Assembly: GCA_026182355.1 (NCBI GenBank)
Contig: JAPFBL010000035.1
Span: forward strand, 3,105,501-3,169,500
Length of the DNA: 64,000 nt
Source: Hermatobates lingyangjiaoensis
Taxonomy: Eukaryota > Arthropoda > Insecta > Hemiptera > Hermatobatidae
Reading direction: 5' to 3'
Positions 45,350 through 56,329 of this stretch are shown here, in pieces (positions within the stretch are counted from its first letter, which is position 1; each line of letters starts with the position of its first letter). The notes beneath the pieces are model-generated. The model made no database searches, was not told where the DNA came from, and worked only from the letters and a program-made list of their open reading frames with translations. Made by a program: the position numbers and the translations under genes.

Positions 45350-46045
45350 AACCGGATTGAAGAGATAGCCATCTGTTCTAATAACGTTTAAACTATTGGT
45401 ATCAAAGAAGCACAAGTCACGCGAAAAATCAGCTAACTCGAGGAGACCAATTTTATGTTCCATTGTTTATTTTGACCTTCACAGAAAAAAAAACCACAAT
45501 AATTAGCTTACCCCTTTGCTGAAAAGACAACAATTAAAGTTTAATAACTGTTATAAGTTTTATTTTCTTGTTAATGTAACTATTTACAGATTAACAAGTA
45601 CTAATGGTATATGGCTGAAATGAATAAGTATGAGTTTGGAAATACTAATGGATAGCTCACGATAAAGAAAACATTGAAATAAATAAAAGAAAACAAAATA
45701 AATAAAATAGATAAATAAAGTAGTGATTAAAGTAAAGTCCATACCTAATAGTGTATGAAACTTATACCTAATTATCATAGGTCATTAGGTCGTTCGTAGA
45801 TAATAGTTTATTGGGTTAATATCTTTTCAGGTTTTTAGGAGAGTTAGTAGGATTCGCTGGGATATTCACTGAGGGATAAAAGGGTTTGCATAAGTAATAA
45901 AACATCCGAGATCGTGACTGGATTAATTCGTAGAGAAAGGAAGATTGAGGTAACAGGAAACATACGTTTATATATGTAGTATTTACTGCTATTTAAATAG
46001 TCATTAAGAGATCTCAAATTTATTTTATGAAACTACTAATTTACT
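45350..46045. other. Upstream region of JHBP gene 2
   Basis: No gene or repeat recognised; AT-rich. Confidence 0.3.
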
Positions 46046-46049
46046 TAAA

Positions 46050-46110
46050 ACATTTCTAAGTCAATGTAAACAAATCCGACAAGTACAGCAGGTGATCTAC
46101 TAGTAGTAAT
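46050..46110 (-). repeat. TIR repeat family A fragment
   Basis: AAGTCAATGTAAACAAATCC and AAGTACAGCAGGTGATC match the complement of copy 3. It is interrupted by the following SINE. Confidence 0.45.
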
Positions 46111-46120
46111 AGGCAACCCT

Positions 46121-46432
46121 GAAGGTTGCAGTGACTGTCCCATAAGGGAACACTCATAGTCAGGACATTGTGTCCTTTGTGATACCACACAATGAAGATT
46201 GATTCTACATTGAGAGTCCTAAATTTTGCCTAACTCAAGTGTATTTAGAGTAGGGATTTTTAACGAGTACCTAATATCGTACAGGCTCGGGACCGACAGC
46301 TTAATGTCCTATCCGAGGGACGACGTGCTCAGATTTATTCATCTCCCACGTGAATTAATCGAGGGCCAGATGGGTATTGAAAACCGGACCTACCATTTCA
46401 GAAGTGAGTACGTTAACCATTGATCTACCATT
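46121..46432 (-). repeat. tRNA-derived SINE, copy 6
   Basis: Complement of the family. The tail AACCTTCA is at the left, the GTACAGGCTCGGGACCGAC body in the middle and the A box complement CGTTAACCATTGATCTA at 46411-46427. Confidence 0.8.
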
Positions 46433-46814
46433 AGATAGGTTATCTTATTTCGTCAATACGATATCAGTTCGATTAAGATAAAAACAAAAATCAGTTAATT
46501 ACGAGTTTGGTATTATGATTACCGAGATTAAAGTTGATTACGGATATATATATATACGGATACGGATTTGTAGTGATTTCATTAATTATGAAGTCAAGTG
46601 TGCTTATTGTAACATCTATCTTTATATCTATACTGTTTCAGAAATAAAATGGTGAATCACATGAAAAAAGACACAATCACAACTCTAATGTATGGTTTTA
46701 GATGTTTTTCTATGTGACTGTGACTGTTTTTCTATATCACATATTATCAGTATTTTTTTAAACTTTGTCATTCATTCTGAATCAGTTTTTTATCACCCAA
46801 GAGTAATTATATAA

Positions 46815-47180
46815 TATATATATATTAGTGTATATTGGCAGCAGATTCTCTTGTAAACATAAACATATTCTCTATTTCTATTAACCTCTACATTTTAATG
46901 CTTTTAATGTCTGTTTAACCTTTTGAAAAATTATTATTGAGTTAATTTAATCTGTTTGATAATGATCTATATACCTGATGATGATTTCCGGAAAATCGAA
47001 AGCTTGTAAGTATAAAAATATAATATTATTGATTAAGCTACAAAATTATTTCTTTGATGTCTCTGGGACAACTCCTCCACGAAATCACTCCCTACCAGAA
47101 AAAACTAGTTCGAAAACTAGAAAACACGAGTAAAAAAGTCGTAAATGCGGAAGCTGCCGTATACTTTAATAATATATATA
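46815..47180 (+). mobile_element. PLE pseudo-LTR unit in (TA)n, family B
   Basis: Starts at (TA)n with the complement of LQENLLPIYTN (46828-46860). It then has a hammerhead-like motif (46972-47010) and the ORF start MMSLGQLLHEITPYQKKLV to AEAAVYFN, where it meets the next TA run. Confidence 0.75.
46972..47010 (+). ncRNA. Hammerhead-like motif
   Basis: CUGAUGA 46975-46981, stem II GAUUU/AAAUC, GAAA 46998-47001, palindromic AGCU stem III, cleavage predicted after U47005, stem I UAC/GUA. One extra U precedes stem II. Confidence 0.6.
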
Positions 47181-47401
47181 TATTCGATTATTTAGGAAAC
47201 AGTCCTTCCTTAATACATGTCAGATTGAATTTACGGCCTGGTCGAAGATGACCGAAACGTCGGAAGAAATATAATCATTGAAAACCAAACGTATGGTGAG
47301 TTGATCTACCTAGTTCCTCGTGAATTTAAAAGACTATTAAGGGCTTTGGAAAAGTTATCCAAAAAATCAATTAAAAAAACAATAGGCCGTAAATTCAATC
47401 T

Positions 47402-47445
<44 letters not shown>
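47181..47445 (+). mobile_element. PLE pseudo-LTR unit in (TA)n
   Basis: The 5' end is the complement of a GRKFNLTCIKEGLFPK-like segment (47185-47232). The centre is GGTC/GACC stem II with GAAACGTC (47240-47262). The 3' end encodes LIYLVPREFKRLLRALEKL and IGRKFNLT, stopping at the (TA)n of 47402-47445. Confidence 0.7.
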
Positions 47446-47447
<2 letters not shown>

Positions 47448-47624
47448 TAACAAATTCTAAAATAAAATACAATAGTTTAAATTTCTATAAATTGGAATGA
47501 AATAGAAATTATAATATAATATAATTTATATTATATTATAATATAATAAATGAAGTAGTTTAACTGCTGAAATTTATTTCACGTGTTTACAGTGAAATCT
47601 TTTATATATATAAAACTAAAAAAA

Positions 47625-47940
47625 ATAAATCGGGATGGGGTCAGTTTCTTCCACTTCCAATGAGACTATCATTGCGAACCTTTCGATTTTATTCAAAATC
47701 TTTTTCAAAGGCCAAAGTAGGAATATTTGAAAATGAATGAGCTATTACAAATTACATTGCTAAAACATTATTAACATTACTAAACAATATATTGTTTTAG
47801 TAATGCAATTTGTAATAATTCGACATTTTCAAATATTCCTACTTTTGCATTTGAAAAAATTTTAAATAAAAATATCGCGCAATGAGAGTTCGATCGGAAG
47901 TGGAAGAAACTGACTGCATCCCGATTTAACTTTCTTTAGT
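47625..47940. mobile_element. PLE-type inverted twin, long arms
   Basis: AAATCGGGATGGGGTCAGTT and CTTCCACTTCC at the left face GGAAGTGGAAGAAACTGAC and ATCCCGATTT at the right. The middle includes mirrored GAATATTTGAAAATG blocks. The arms have diverged. Confidence 0.65.
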
Positions 47941-47984
47941 TATATATCTGTCGCACGGTCCATAATTTTTGTATGAATGAATGA

Positions 47985-48760
47985 ATAGATCTTTATTAAA
48001 GATCTTATGCCTAAGGTATACAAGGACTAGGGTAGCCGTACGGAGAGCACTGGGTGCTCCCCACCAGGCTTTTTCCCCTTCGTTCATTAACAGAGTATAC
48101 TATAATATATAATAACCTATAACCTATTATATATATAATACCCTATAACTAATATATAATAACTATATAATATGACCATAAATTACTAACTCTAGTAATA
48201 ATAATTATACTTATAATAATAGCAATAATAAAAATTTTTTTTTCGTCGTAGGATGTGGAAAAATCTTTTCAGTAGATCCCTTAGCAAAACATCTTGCTTA
48301 GGGTATGTGGGGTTGGGGGTCCTGACGCATTAAAAAACTACATCCTATTTCCTGGCAATATCCGACACGGAAACCGTTTGCACATTACTTCATGCCGGTG
48401 CCTCAGTCCTCCTGAATAGGATTCACCTTCTTGCTTGCCTCACGCTTTCATTCTTCTTATGACGGAGAACCGTCTCTACAAAGCTTGCAACTTTTGACCA
48501 ATTTTCTTCACTCTTTTGAACTATGGTCTCTGGAGTAACCTTACCCAGTGATGCTATTAATTCCTGGTGCAGCACTTCCCATTTAGCACAGAAGAAGAAG
48601 GTATGCTCTGCATCGTCGTTTCCCCCCGAGCTACAGTGCCTACATTGAGGGCTTTAACTTTACCCATCCTGTGTAAATATTTTTCAAAATTCCCATGGCC
48701 ACTCAGCATCTGAGTTAAGTGGAATCCAATCTCCCCATGCTTCCGGCCCTGTAATAATAA
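47985..48760 (-). pseudogene. R1/LOA-like LINE 3' end with zinc knuckle
   Basis: On - it reads GEIGFHLTQMLSGHGNFEKY, LHRMGKVKALN, then, after a shift, CSSGGNDDAEHTFFFCAKWE, ELIASLGKVTPETIVQ and WSKVASFVETVLRHKKNE before a stop. The DDAEHTFF.C..W pattern is the C-terminal zinc motif of R1-related LINEs. About 450 nt of 3' UTR follow. Confidence 0.75.
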
Positions 48761-48782
48761 TAATAATTATAATAATACAGTA

Positions 48783-48820
<38 letters not shown>

Positions 48821-48912
48821 TATATAACACTAATAATAATTAATAACAATGATAATGTAATATAATTTTAAAAATAATAATAAAGATAATGATAATAATA
48901 ATAATAATAAAA
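48760..48912. repeat. (AAT)n-rich microsatellite
   Basis: Long runs of AATAATAAT with interruptions, next to the LINE remnant. Confidence 0.85.
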
Positions 48913-48975
48913 AAGAGTTGTTTAAACTCACAGACTATTTTTCTTTGTAAAATAATTTTAATGTAATACTTAGTT

Positions 48976-49095
48976 TTTCTGTTTCAAAATTTATACTTCT
49001 GCCTATGAAAAAGGTTTTAAATAAAAACCGAAACGTTGACAATGAGAGTTTAATTTGAACCTGAAGAACTGACCTAGTCCCGATAATATATAATA
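48976..49095 (+). mobile_element. Single PLE pseudo-LTR fragment
   Basis: TTCTGCCTATGAAAAAGG, GAAACGTTGACAATGAGAG and CTGAAGAACTGAC match one arm of the twin at 37830-38100. Confidence 0.6.
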
Positions 49096-49289
49096 TATAA
49101 ATATATACGTATATATGTATATGGTTCAGAACAGGAAAGAGAAAAGCAGATAAAAGCACACACTAAAGATTTACTACAGTATTTCGACATTGGTCGTCGT
49201 CGGGCAGAAGTAGACCCTTTGAGTAGCTGAAGCCTACTAATACTAGGCTACATATATATGTATATACATATATATGAAAGTATAACCAC

Positions 49290-49490
49290 AAGGAAAAAGT
49301 AAAAAACACAGAAAATATGATTTAAGGCCTTTCAAATTTATGTCATCAGAGAGTAACCAGAGATTGATAATTATTGATTGATGAGTGTTATCAATCTCTA
49401 GTTTTTCTCTGATGGCATAAATTTGAAAGGCCTTAAAGCATATTTTCTATGTTATTTTACTTTTTCCTTGTGGCTTATACTTTCATTAGC
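49290..49490. mobile_element. PLE-type inverted twin
   Basis: GAAAGTATAACCACAAGG is mirrored by CCTTGTGGCTTATACTTTC. Each arm has CTCTGATG(A/G)CATAAATTTG and AAAGGCCTT, a hammerhead-like pattern with palindromic AGGCCU but weak stem II. Confidence 0.65.
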
Positions 49491-49534
49491 TTCCATTACG
49501 TTTTATTGTGATTATTTAGTGTATATATACGTGT

Positions 49535-49738
49535 ATATATATATATATATATATATATAAATTTCACATAAACACGTGAAATAACAATCATTGATCAAAC
49601 CACAATAAGAAATGGGAAAACAAGACTAAGATCTTTCAACTGTAACAAGCGGTTTCTGTCAGTTGGGTTTTTGACTCTGACGGAGACCGCTTATTACGGT
49701 TGAAAGATCTTCGTCTTGTTTTCTCATTTCTTATTGTG

Positions 49739-49772
<34 letters not shown>
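49535..49772. mobile_element. PLE pseudo-LTR inverted twin, family C
   Basis: Bounded by (TA)n runs at 49535-49558 and 49742-49772. Arms (CCACAATAAGAAATG... and its complement) flank two hammerhead-like motifs: - 49622-49662 (core CUGACAG) and + 49673-49715. Confidence 0.75.
49673..49715 (+). ncRNA. Hammerhead-like motif
   Basis: Stem I GACU with CGUC, core CUGACGG (one change from CUGANGA), stem II ACCG/CGGU, GAAA 49702-49705, palindromic AGAUCU. Confidence 0.45.
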
Positions 49773-49774
<2 letters not shown>

Positions 49775-49849
49775 AATGATCAAACCACAATATGAAATGG
49801 GGAAAGAAACTAAGATTTTTCAACCGTCACAAGCGGTCTTCATCAGAGT

Positions 49850-50840
49850 CAAAACCCAACAGGCAGTATTAGCACTCATAATCTCTAAACCCCTTCGGGA
49901 CTTAGTCTCACTATTGAGAACAGTTGCAATGGGGACCTACCTTTGCTGGATGTTTTCATTAAGATCACTACTGAATGATTTATTACTTCCGTTTACAGGA
50001 AGCCCACTAACACGGGTCACTCACTGTCTCTATGGACAAAATGAGTGTCCAGAAAGCCATAAGCGCGCCACTATTGGCGCTTATGTTAGACGGGCCTTGA
50101 GCCATTGTAGTGATTGGAGTAGTGTACATGAAGAGCTCGAGAGGTCCACTCAAGTGCTAATCAACAATGGCTACTCTAATAGGACAGTGACTAAAGAAAT
50201 ATCAAAACAATTAGACATATGGTTCATAAAAACAGACCAATGTGACCCTGTGGCTGGTGAGAAAGTACCCTTATATTATAGAGCGTACATGTCCACGCAG
50301 TATAGAGAAGAAGAACACGCCCTTAATAAGATTGTGACTGGTCATGTGAAGACTGTTAAAGAAGTGGATACGCTCCAGCTGCATATTTTCTACAAGAAAA
50401 AGAAAATCTGCGATCTTCTGATTAAAAGTACAATAGAAGTGAGACGCCCGAGCTTCAACGTAGTCATCTGATATATCAGTTTTCATGCACACAAGGGGTC
50501 TGTGAACCCCTTCCTTCGAGTTATATTAGAAGGACTACAACGAAGTTATCCAGGCGTCTTACACTCCACCTATCAAATGGAGCACCTAAGACACATATGG
50601 AAAACGAACATGGCATCCGTCTGACGAGAGAAATGCTAGTGAAGATACTATAGTTATTTGGATGAATAGCAATCCCCTCCAGTTTCACTTACTGGAGGCT
50701 TTGATTACCAAGGAAAAATGCCCTTCTATGAATAGTCAGATTAATGACATGTTCGTTGTCCCCAGTGCAAGGAATATCAATACTAAATTTAGGTTCAATA
50801 AGCATGGTATTGTTAGTTCATCTGCTGAGGACTAGGAGCA
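49850..50840 (+). pseudogene. PLE reverse transcriptase end and GIY-YIG, broken
   Basis: After frame correction it reads NGDLPLLDVFI and SVYRKPTNTGHSLS, typical of the PLE RT end. The open part 50040-50471 has CPESHKRATIGAYVRRALSH, VLINNGYSNR, YRAYMSTQYREEEHALNKI and LHIFYKKKKICDLLIKS, the linker before the endonuclease. A TGA at 50469 and frameshifts then break the GIY-YIG part. It cannot encode a working protein. Confidence 0.75.
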
Positions 50841-50969
50841 CTTGTGTATTGTTTGTTTACTTTTTATTTTCTCGGTTATTGTTAAGCTATTTGATCATTC
50901 TCTCTGTACTTAAACTCTTTGATTCGAACATTAGTTTTAATATTGGTTCTTGTAATATTCATGTTTGTA

Positions 50970-51012
50970 AAATCTGATGACGTCCAGTGAGGTCGAAAGC
51001 TCGGATTAAACA
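50970..51012 (+). ncRNA. Hammerhead-like motif in PLE 3' pseudo-LTR
   Basis: CUGAUGA 50974-50980, GUCC/GGUC stem II with one mismatch, GAAA 50995-50998, palindromic AGCU, predicted cleavage after C51002. Confidence 0.5.
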
Positions 51013-51219
51013 ACTATAGTTGTTTGTGTTCAAAGTATTTTTTAACGTGTCCTTGGGAGAGTTACTTTTTCAGTTGCCTTTGCAACACCCTAAAGTGTTT
51101 AGAAGAAAAGAATACGTTCTTAAGAAGAACGTCAACACGGAACCCGCTTTGGTTTTCAATGATTTTTGTATAAAGGAGGATTTGCTGCCCATTTACATGA
51201 ATATACATATATTTATATA

Positions 51220-51430
51220 TATATACTTTTTCGTTGGAAATACAATCCAAAACGGACAAATACGATCCAAACGGTTTCCCTCTCTTATCTCTCCTGAAGA
51301 CGGTTCAAACCGAAAATTTGAGACTGTAAGTGTGTTCTTTTGATTTCTCTATGTTTCTTTGTCTATATTAAACTATATATATATATCATAGTAAAGTTGT
51401 TATATATATAATTGTTGTTATATATATATA
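51220..51430 (+). mobile_element. PLE module and TA-rich run
   Basis: CTTTTTCGTTGGAAATACAA and CCTGAAGACGGTTCAAACCG are shared with 12040-12180, followed by TA-rich sequence to 51430. Confidence 0.5.
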
Positions 51431-51434
51431 TAAC

Positions 51435-52410
51435 AACTAGTTGTAATATTCAATAGTTGTAATATAATAAATAATTGTTATATTCAATAATTTGAATAGT
51501 ATTTAATATCGGTGATATTTTTTGTAAAAATTGTTCAAACAAAAATAAGTAGAAATTCGCAAAAAAAAAGCGAGTATTAGTTAGAAACTTTGCGTGGAGT
51601 TCATAAATATCAAATTAATATTTGATTTAATTAATATTATGTCTGTAGTCAAGGTTACAAAACAAGACATAAACTTTAGTTTGTTTTCGTCTTAATCTCC
51701 CCGATATTTCTCCTCCTTCCTCAAGCCTTGTCAGTTATGCATAATATATTCAAATTATTTCTTTTAGAATATATTAATAATAATAATTTGTATACCTTTT
51801 TTATAGAATTAAATTATTCTTTAAGCACGAAATTGAATTGAAAGGCAAGCTTCTTATTACCTATCAATATGACTACTCACGAAATTTTTTCATCAATGCT
51901 AACAGCTGGTAAGGTTTACATTGACATTTTATTGAATACCAACTAACTAATATAAAATAGCAACGGTAATCGAAATATTAGAGTATTAACATTAAAATAG
52001 ATACATGTTAAATTGTTGCTTAGTTTTGCAGTTGCTTAAATTGTTCTTCCGCCTGTCGTTTTCTCTTTGCTCATTAGGATTCAATAGATATGTCTTCCTC
52101 AGTTATTCGCATATCTTTATTAAATACACAACTTTCTCCCGTAATATGTTCATGCAAATAATGCCCTGACTCCCAGTTGTATCAAGCATCGATTATAACC
52201 GTTGTACAGAGTGTATTATTTCATTGGAAACCATTGGTCAACGCACTAATCGAATCTTTCCATCCACTGCAATCATTCAGATTATTATTTTCCATTAGAA
52301 CCACATCGTCTAACTTACTTTACGCCTCTCTTGAACTATAGGTCTTTGTCGGAGCTATCCCAGCTCTACGCTGTAAAATCTAACTCTTGACTGATTTCCC
52401 GAGACGAATA
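51435..52410. other. Intergenic, nothing recognised
   Basis: AT-rich, no ORF or repeat that I can support. Confidence 0.3.
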
Positions 52411-52417
52411 TTTAGGC

Positions 52418-52600
52418 CAGTGCTTCTTAAATGGTGCGTCTTGGAAGGTAGCCAGGTGTGTCCCAGGATAACGAAAGATTAAATTTATATAACAGATTTA
52501 TATTTTAAAAGTTTACATCGTTTTCGTTTATTTAACAAACACCAAATATGTGGTTTTCAAGTCTGAGTCAGTCTTCGCCACTTGATATTTTGAACTGTCA
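52418..52600 (+). mobile_element. Possible hAT end
   Basis: CAGTGCTTCTTAAATGGTGC resembles hAT termini of the CAGTGGTTCTCAA type. No matching right end or target duplication was seen. Confidence 0.3.
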
Positions 52601-53204
52601 GGTTAATTTCTTTATTGTTTAATTTAAGCATTGATGGATAATACTTTTTCTTGGGGATTTAACTGATTTGTGACTGACCTCTCTCTCTCATAAAAAAAAC
52701 TATTCCTATTCATTTGCTATCATTTTCAAATTTCAGGACTAAATTTTCTATATTAAAATTAGTGATACACCCCAAAGCTTTGGTTATTTCATAGGTGCAC
52801 CCGGAAATAAAAAAGTTTGACAAACCATTCCAGCCTTTTATCTTACTTTGTGATTCCAGAATGACTAAGTCTGGAAATTTCGCTTCCCTCACATCTTGAA
52901 TAAACTTGGCTGGAGTTACATTCACTAATGCAATTGACTTCTGGAAATTTAAGTTCAGAAGCTAACTACTCTTTCACATTCACATGCAACTTTTTCCATC
53001 TCAGCGTAGGTTATTAATGATCAAGCAACAGTTTTTTTCAGTGTCCCCCGATTAGACCTACTGGTTTAAACCAAACCACCTTACCAAGCAGTGTTTGGAG
53101 GGTTAAAATTCGAGATAATTTTTTCTGTAGTAAAGTAATCGAAAATTGTTGTAGAAGGAATGCGATGTAATACTTTTTCCCCACTAACCAAATTATTTCC
53201 GTTA

Positions 53205-54339
53205 TCTATATAAATAAAATAATGATTTTGTCTGTACATTGCTTAGAACCGACTCATTTCAAGTTTTCTTTACGTTTCATACATTGGAGAAACCGAATCC
53301 ACCCTTAGAAAAATTTCTGTCGGTTTGTCTGTTTGTCCTCAAAACTTTGTCACAAGTAAACTCAGCTACCATAAGACATATAAAGCTGAAACTTTTACAG
53401 TAGATTTGTGTAGGTCTAACTTAAAATATAGGCTCTGAATTGATTGGAAATTCAACGTAGAAATGAAGTTATGGACGTTTAAAGCAAAAACGTTTGTCAC
53501 AAGTAAACTCAGCCACCATAAGACATGGCAAGCTGAAACTTTGACACTGGATTTGTGTATGCCTAACTTAAAATACGGGCTCTAAATAGATTCATAATTC
53601 AGTACAGAAACGAAGTTATAGGGCTTTAAGCGTATTTTCCTAACTTCACAGACAAGTTTGTTTTGAAAATACACTGGTGTGGCAAGTAGGTATTGTTAGT
53701 TGATTTTAATTTCCTTGGAGCATATGAATATATTGCGTATTTGACATCTTTGAAATAGGTGTTTCCCAGAGTTGAGAATGTACTATCTATTACGAATAAA
53801 TAGTTTTGTAAACGAGCAATTCTCAACCCTTAATATGAACAGGCAGGAAAAATCAACAAACAAGTTCTTACGCTATATCATACCGAGGAAAGAACTTACC
53901 TCTTTAGTCAGTAAAGATATTGGATTAGTGATGAAGAAGCAATTCATTATCTAATTGAATTTCTTGACTCTGAATTTATTTCTCCTGGACTGCCTGCTCA
54001 TGAGTAAAAACTTAAAGTAGGAGCACCAATCATGCTGCAATTTAGTAGCAGTAACAAATTTCATGTTACGAAACATGAGTGCCCCAAAACTGTGCAACGG
54101 GACACGACTCTGAGTTCGTGCTCTACACAGATATGCCATAGAGGCGGACATAATGACTGGATGTGGTATTGGGGAGTCTGTGTGTATACCACGCATTTGT
54201 TTAACACTGTACTAATAATGGTATTTTCTACTATTCTATAATTTCTAATTATAGTATTAGTATAATACTATGATTGATATTTTGGAATACCAAGTATAAT
54301 AGAATTTTTGATTCCGTCAAAGACGGGTACGTTTGCTAG
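53205..54339 (+). mobile_element. Helitron with both ends (1135 bp)
   Basis: The 5' end TCTATATAAATAAAAT follows an A. The 3' end is hairpin CCGTC/GACGG, then GTACGTTTGCTAG before T. Insertion between A and T with no duplication is the Helitron rule. The 5' third has two tandem diverged blocks of about 180 bp (CTTTGTCACAAGTAAACTCAG at 53345 and 53495). It is an internally deleted copy. Confidence 0.8.
53780..54240 (+). pseudogene. Helitron helicase C-terminal remnant
   Basis: In pieces it reads IEFLDSEFISPGLPAHE, KVGAPIML, CPKLCNGTRL, VRALHRYAIEADIMTG and CIPRI, matching the conserved block before the last helicase motif. Stops and shifts interrupt it. Confidence 0.7.
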
Positions 54340-54344
54340 TCAAA

Positions 54345-55110
54345 AATAAACACCTGGTTTAGAGATAACAAACTACTTTAGAACTTGTAAAAGAGCAGCA
54401 CTTAACAAAGAGAGCACTTATTCTGAGTGAACAATGAGCTACGTCAGCACTCAAGAAGCAAGCGCATCTCTCAGACTTTCTATCGCAAGTAGTGCTGTAG
54501 AATTCCTTTCAGCTTGACTTCATGTCGCGTACATCTTGTACAATTAGCAATAACGACCGACTAACTCATCTATCACCCATCATTCAAATATTTTCCTTCA
54601 GTTTACATAACAGACCTAGCACACCTACGTGAAATTCTTTGCTATGGTTAGCGTGTATCAAACGACGCACTGAGGAATTATCTTAGGTAGATATAAGGGA
54701 ACCTGAAGTCATGTGTATCAGGTCCATTTGATCTCTGGGGACGAAGACGCAAAATATCTTCCTGATCTTTGAAAGGTTGCAGACAAGCTATATCAGGGAA
54801 GTGCCCATAAGGAGACAAAAGATTTATGTAGCGCCTGCTACCTCTGGATACTTATCAACTAATGAAATTTCTTAAATTTGATGTTATTGGCTTCCAGAGA
54901 GAAGTGTTTATAATCAGAGACAAACATTTAAATAACATTTGTTACCTGTGGAGAATTATTTACTAGTCTTATAAAATACTGTAAACTAAATAGATACAAC
55001 TTTCAAAGGAATAAAAAAACAATATCATACTAATTTATTACAAAAACTATTCTATAATTACAGTATATCTGCTTTGTATATGTTTGGATAGTGATTGAGG
55101 TCTTCTCTGC
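54345..55110. other. Downstream of JHBP gene 3
   Basis: No gene or repeat recognised. Confidence 0.3.
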
Positions 55111-55114
55111 CAGT

Positions 55115-55266
55115 CTATGACAATATTATATCTTCTAGTGGGATTTTCAAGAAAACACTGTTGGCAACTTGTTTAAATGCTTCACCCATGGCCTGTGATA
55201 CTGTCACTTTCATCTCGGCTAACAGTGACCTCCAGTTTTCATTCAAGAATTTGTTCATTTGTTCCC
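55115..55266 (-). CDS. JHBP gene 3 exon 6 with stop
   Basis: 152 nt after a TTAAG acceptor. Encodes EQMNKFLNENWRSLLAEM, GEAFKQVANSVFLKIPLED and TAG at 55117-55115. Confidence 0.92.
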
Positions 55267-56291
55267 CTTAAATTAATGAAATTATTAATAATATGCCAGT
55301 CTATGGTATACAAAAATGATTCAAATCTAAAAATAAGCATTTTTTTTTATTTTTGGATTAAACTTTTTTTTAAGAATATCTTTTATCAAGTTATAGCATC
55401 TAACTATGCCAGTTAGCAAAACAAAATAAATTAAGCACAATACTGTGTACATTCAAAACAAATTAAATCAAAAATGCAAGGAGAGTTTATGAACCTATTA
55501 ACACACTTAATAGGTGTAAGCAACCTTAAAACCTTTTGAATACTTAAGTAATGTTAAATTATTTGAACTCTACATAACTTATAATTTATTAAAGTTGACT
55601 ACTAATGTTTCAATAGAAAGTTACGAAACGTAAAATAAAATGACACTTTATCAAGAATGCCTGCGCTGACCGCAGGTAAATGTAAGAGTATAAAAAATAT
55701 TAAATCATTTAATTGTAATTTTTTAGTTTTATTGTGCATTTTTTTAAAGCTATATAAAAGATGTTTGAGAACAATTCATCTATTGTCTTCAAAGTTCTTG
55801 TACAAGTTATATACGAACTTCACCGCTATATAGTCAGAAGATACTAAACATCTAAAAAACACCTAAATACCTAAACACAGAAGATAACTAAATACCTAAG
55901 TTTTTGACTCCGTTGAAGAGGTTACCGAACCAAATTGTAGCTTTCTCTGCATCCATGAAAAATTCAGCATTTTTAACGTTGAAGTACGTTTTGCCTCCTT
56001 TTTTTAACTCGCTGCCTTTTAAGATTAGCTGTGAAGAAGCTCCATCTGAAACATAAATAGTCTTGTCATTCATTGCTTAAGTGAACTTGACAGTGTATCC
56101 CATATCATCTTTGCTGGCCCTCTCCAGTAAGAACTAATGACTACCAAGTCCGATTTGTACCGCCAACCTTGACTATAATTTTCCAGTTAGTTATTTGATA
56201 TTTTTATTTTACTATACGTAAAGTATAGTGATATTGAAAAATTGCAACCTCGAGATTTTGATGGATTTACATGTTTTGAGACCCCCAAAGT

Positions 56292-56329
<38 letters not shown>

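Larger units (their letters stand above)
49850..51220 (+). mobile_element. PLE 3' half plus 3' pseudo-LTR
   Basis: Joins the end of a PLE ORF (49850-50840) to a hammerhead-like motif (50970-51012) and then to the start codons of a PLE ORF (51011-51210), ending DLLPIYMNIH at (TA)n. This shows the solo units in the window are pseudo-LTRs that include the ORF start. Confidence 0.75.

Noticed and set aside
52710..52925. 71-codon ORF on -
   Set aside because: Reads like a soluble protein (ITKALGCITNFNIENLV) but has no known motif, flanking exons or promoter that I can support.
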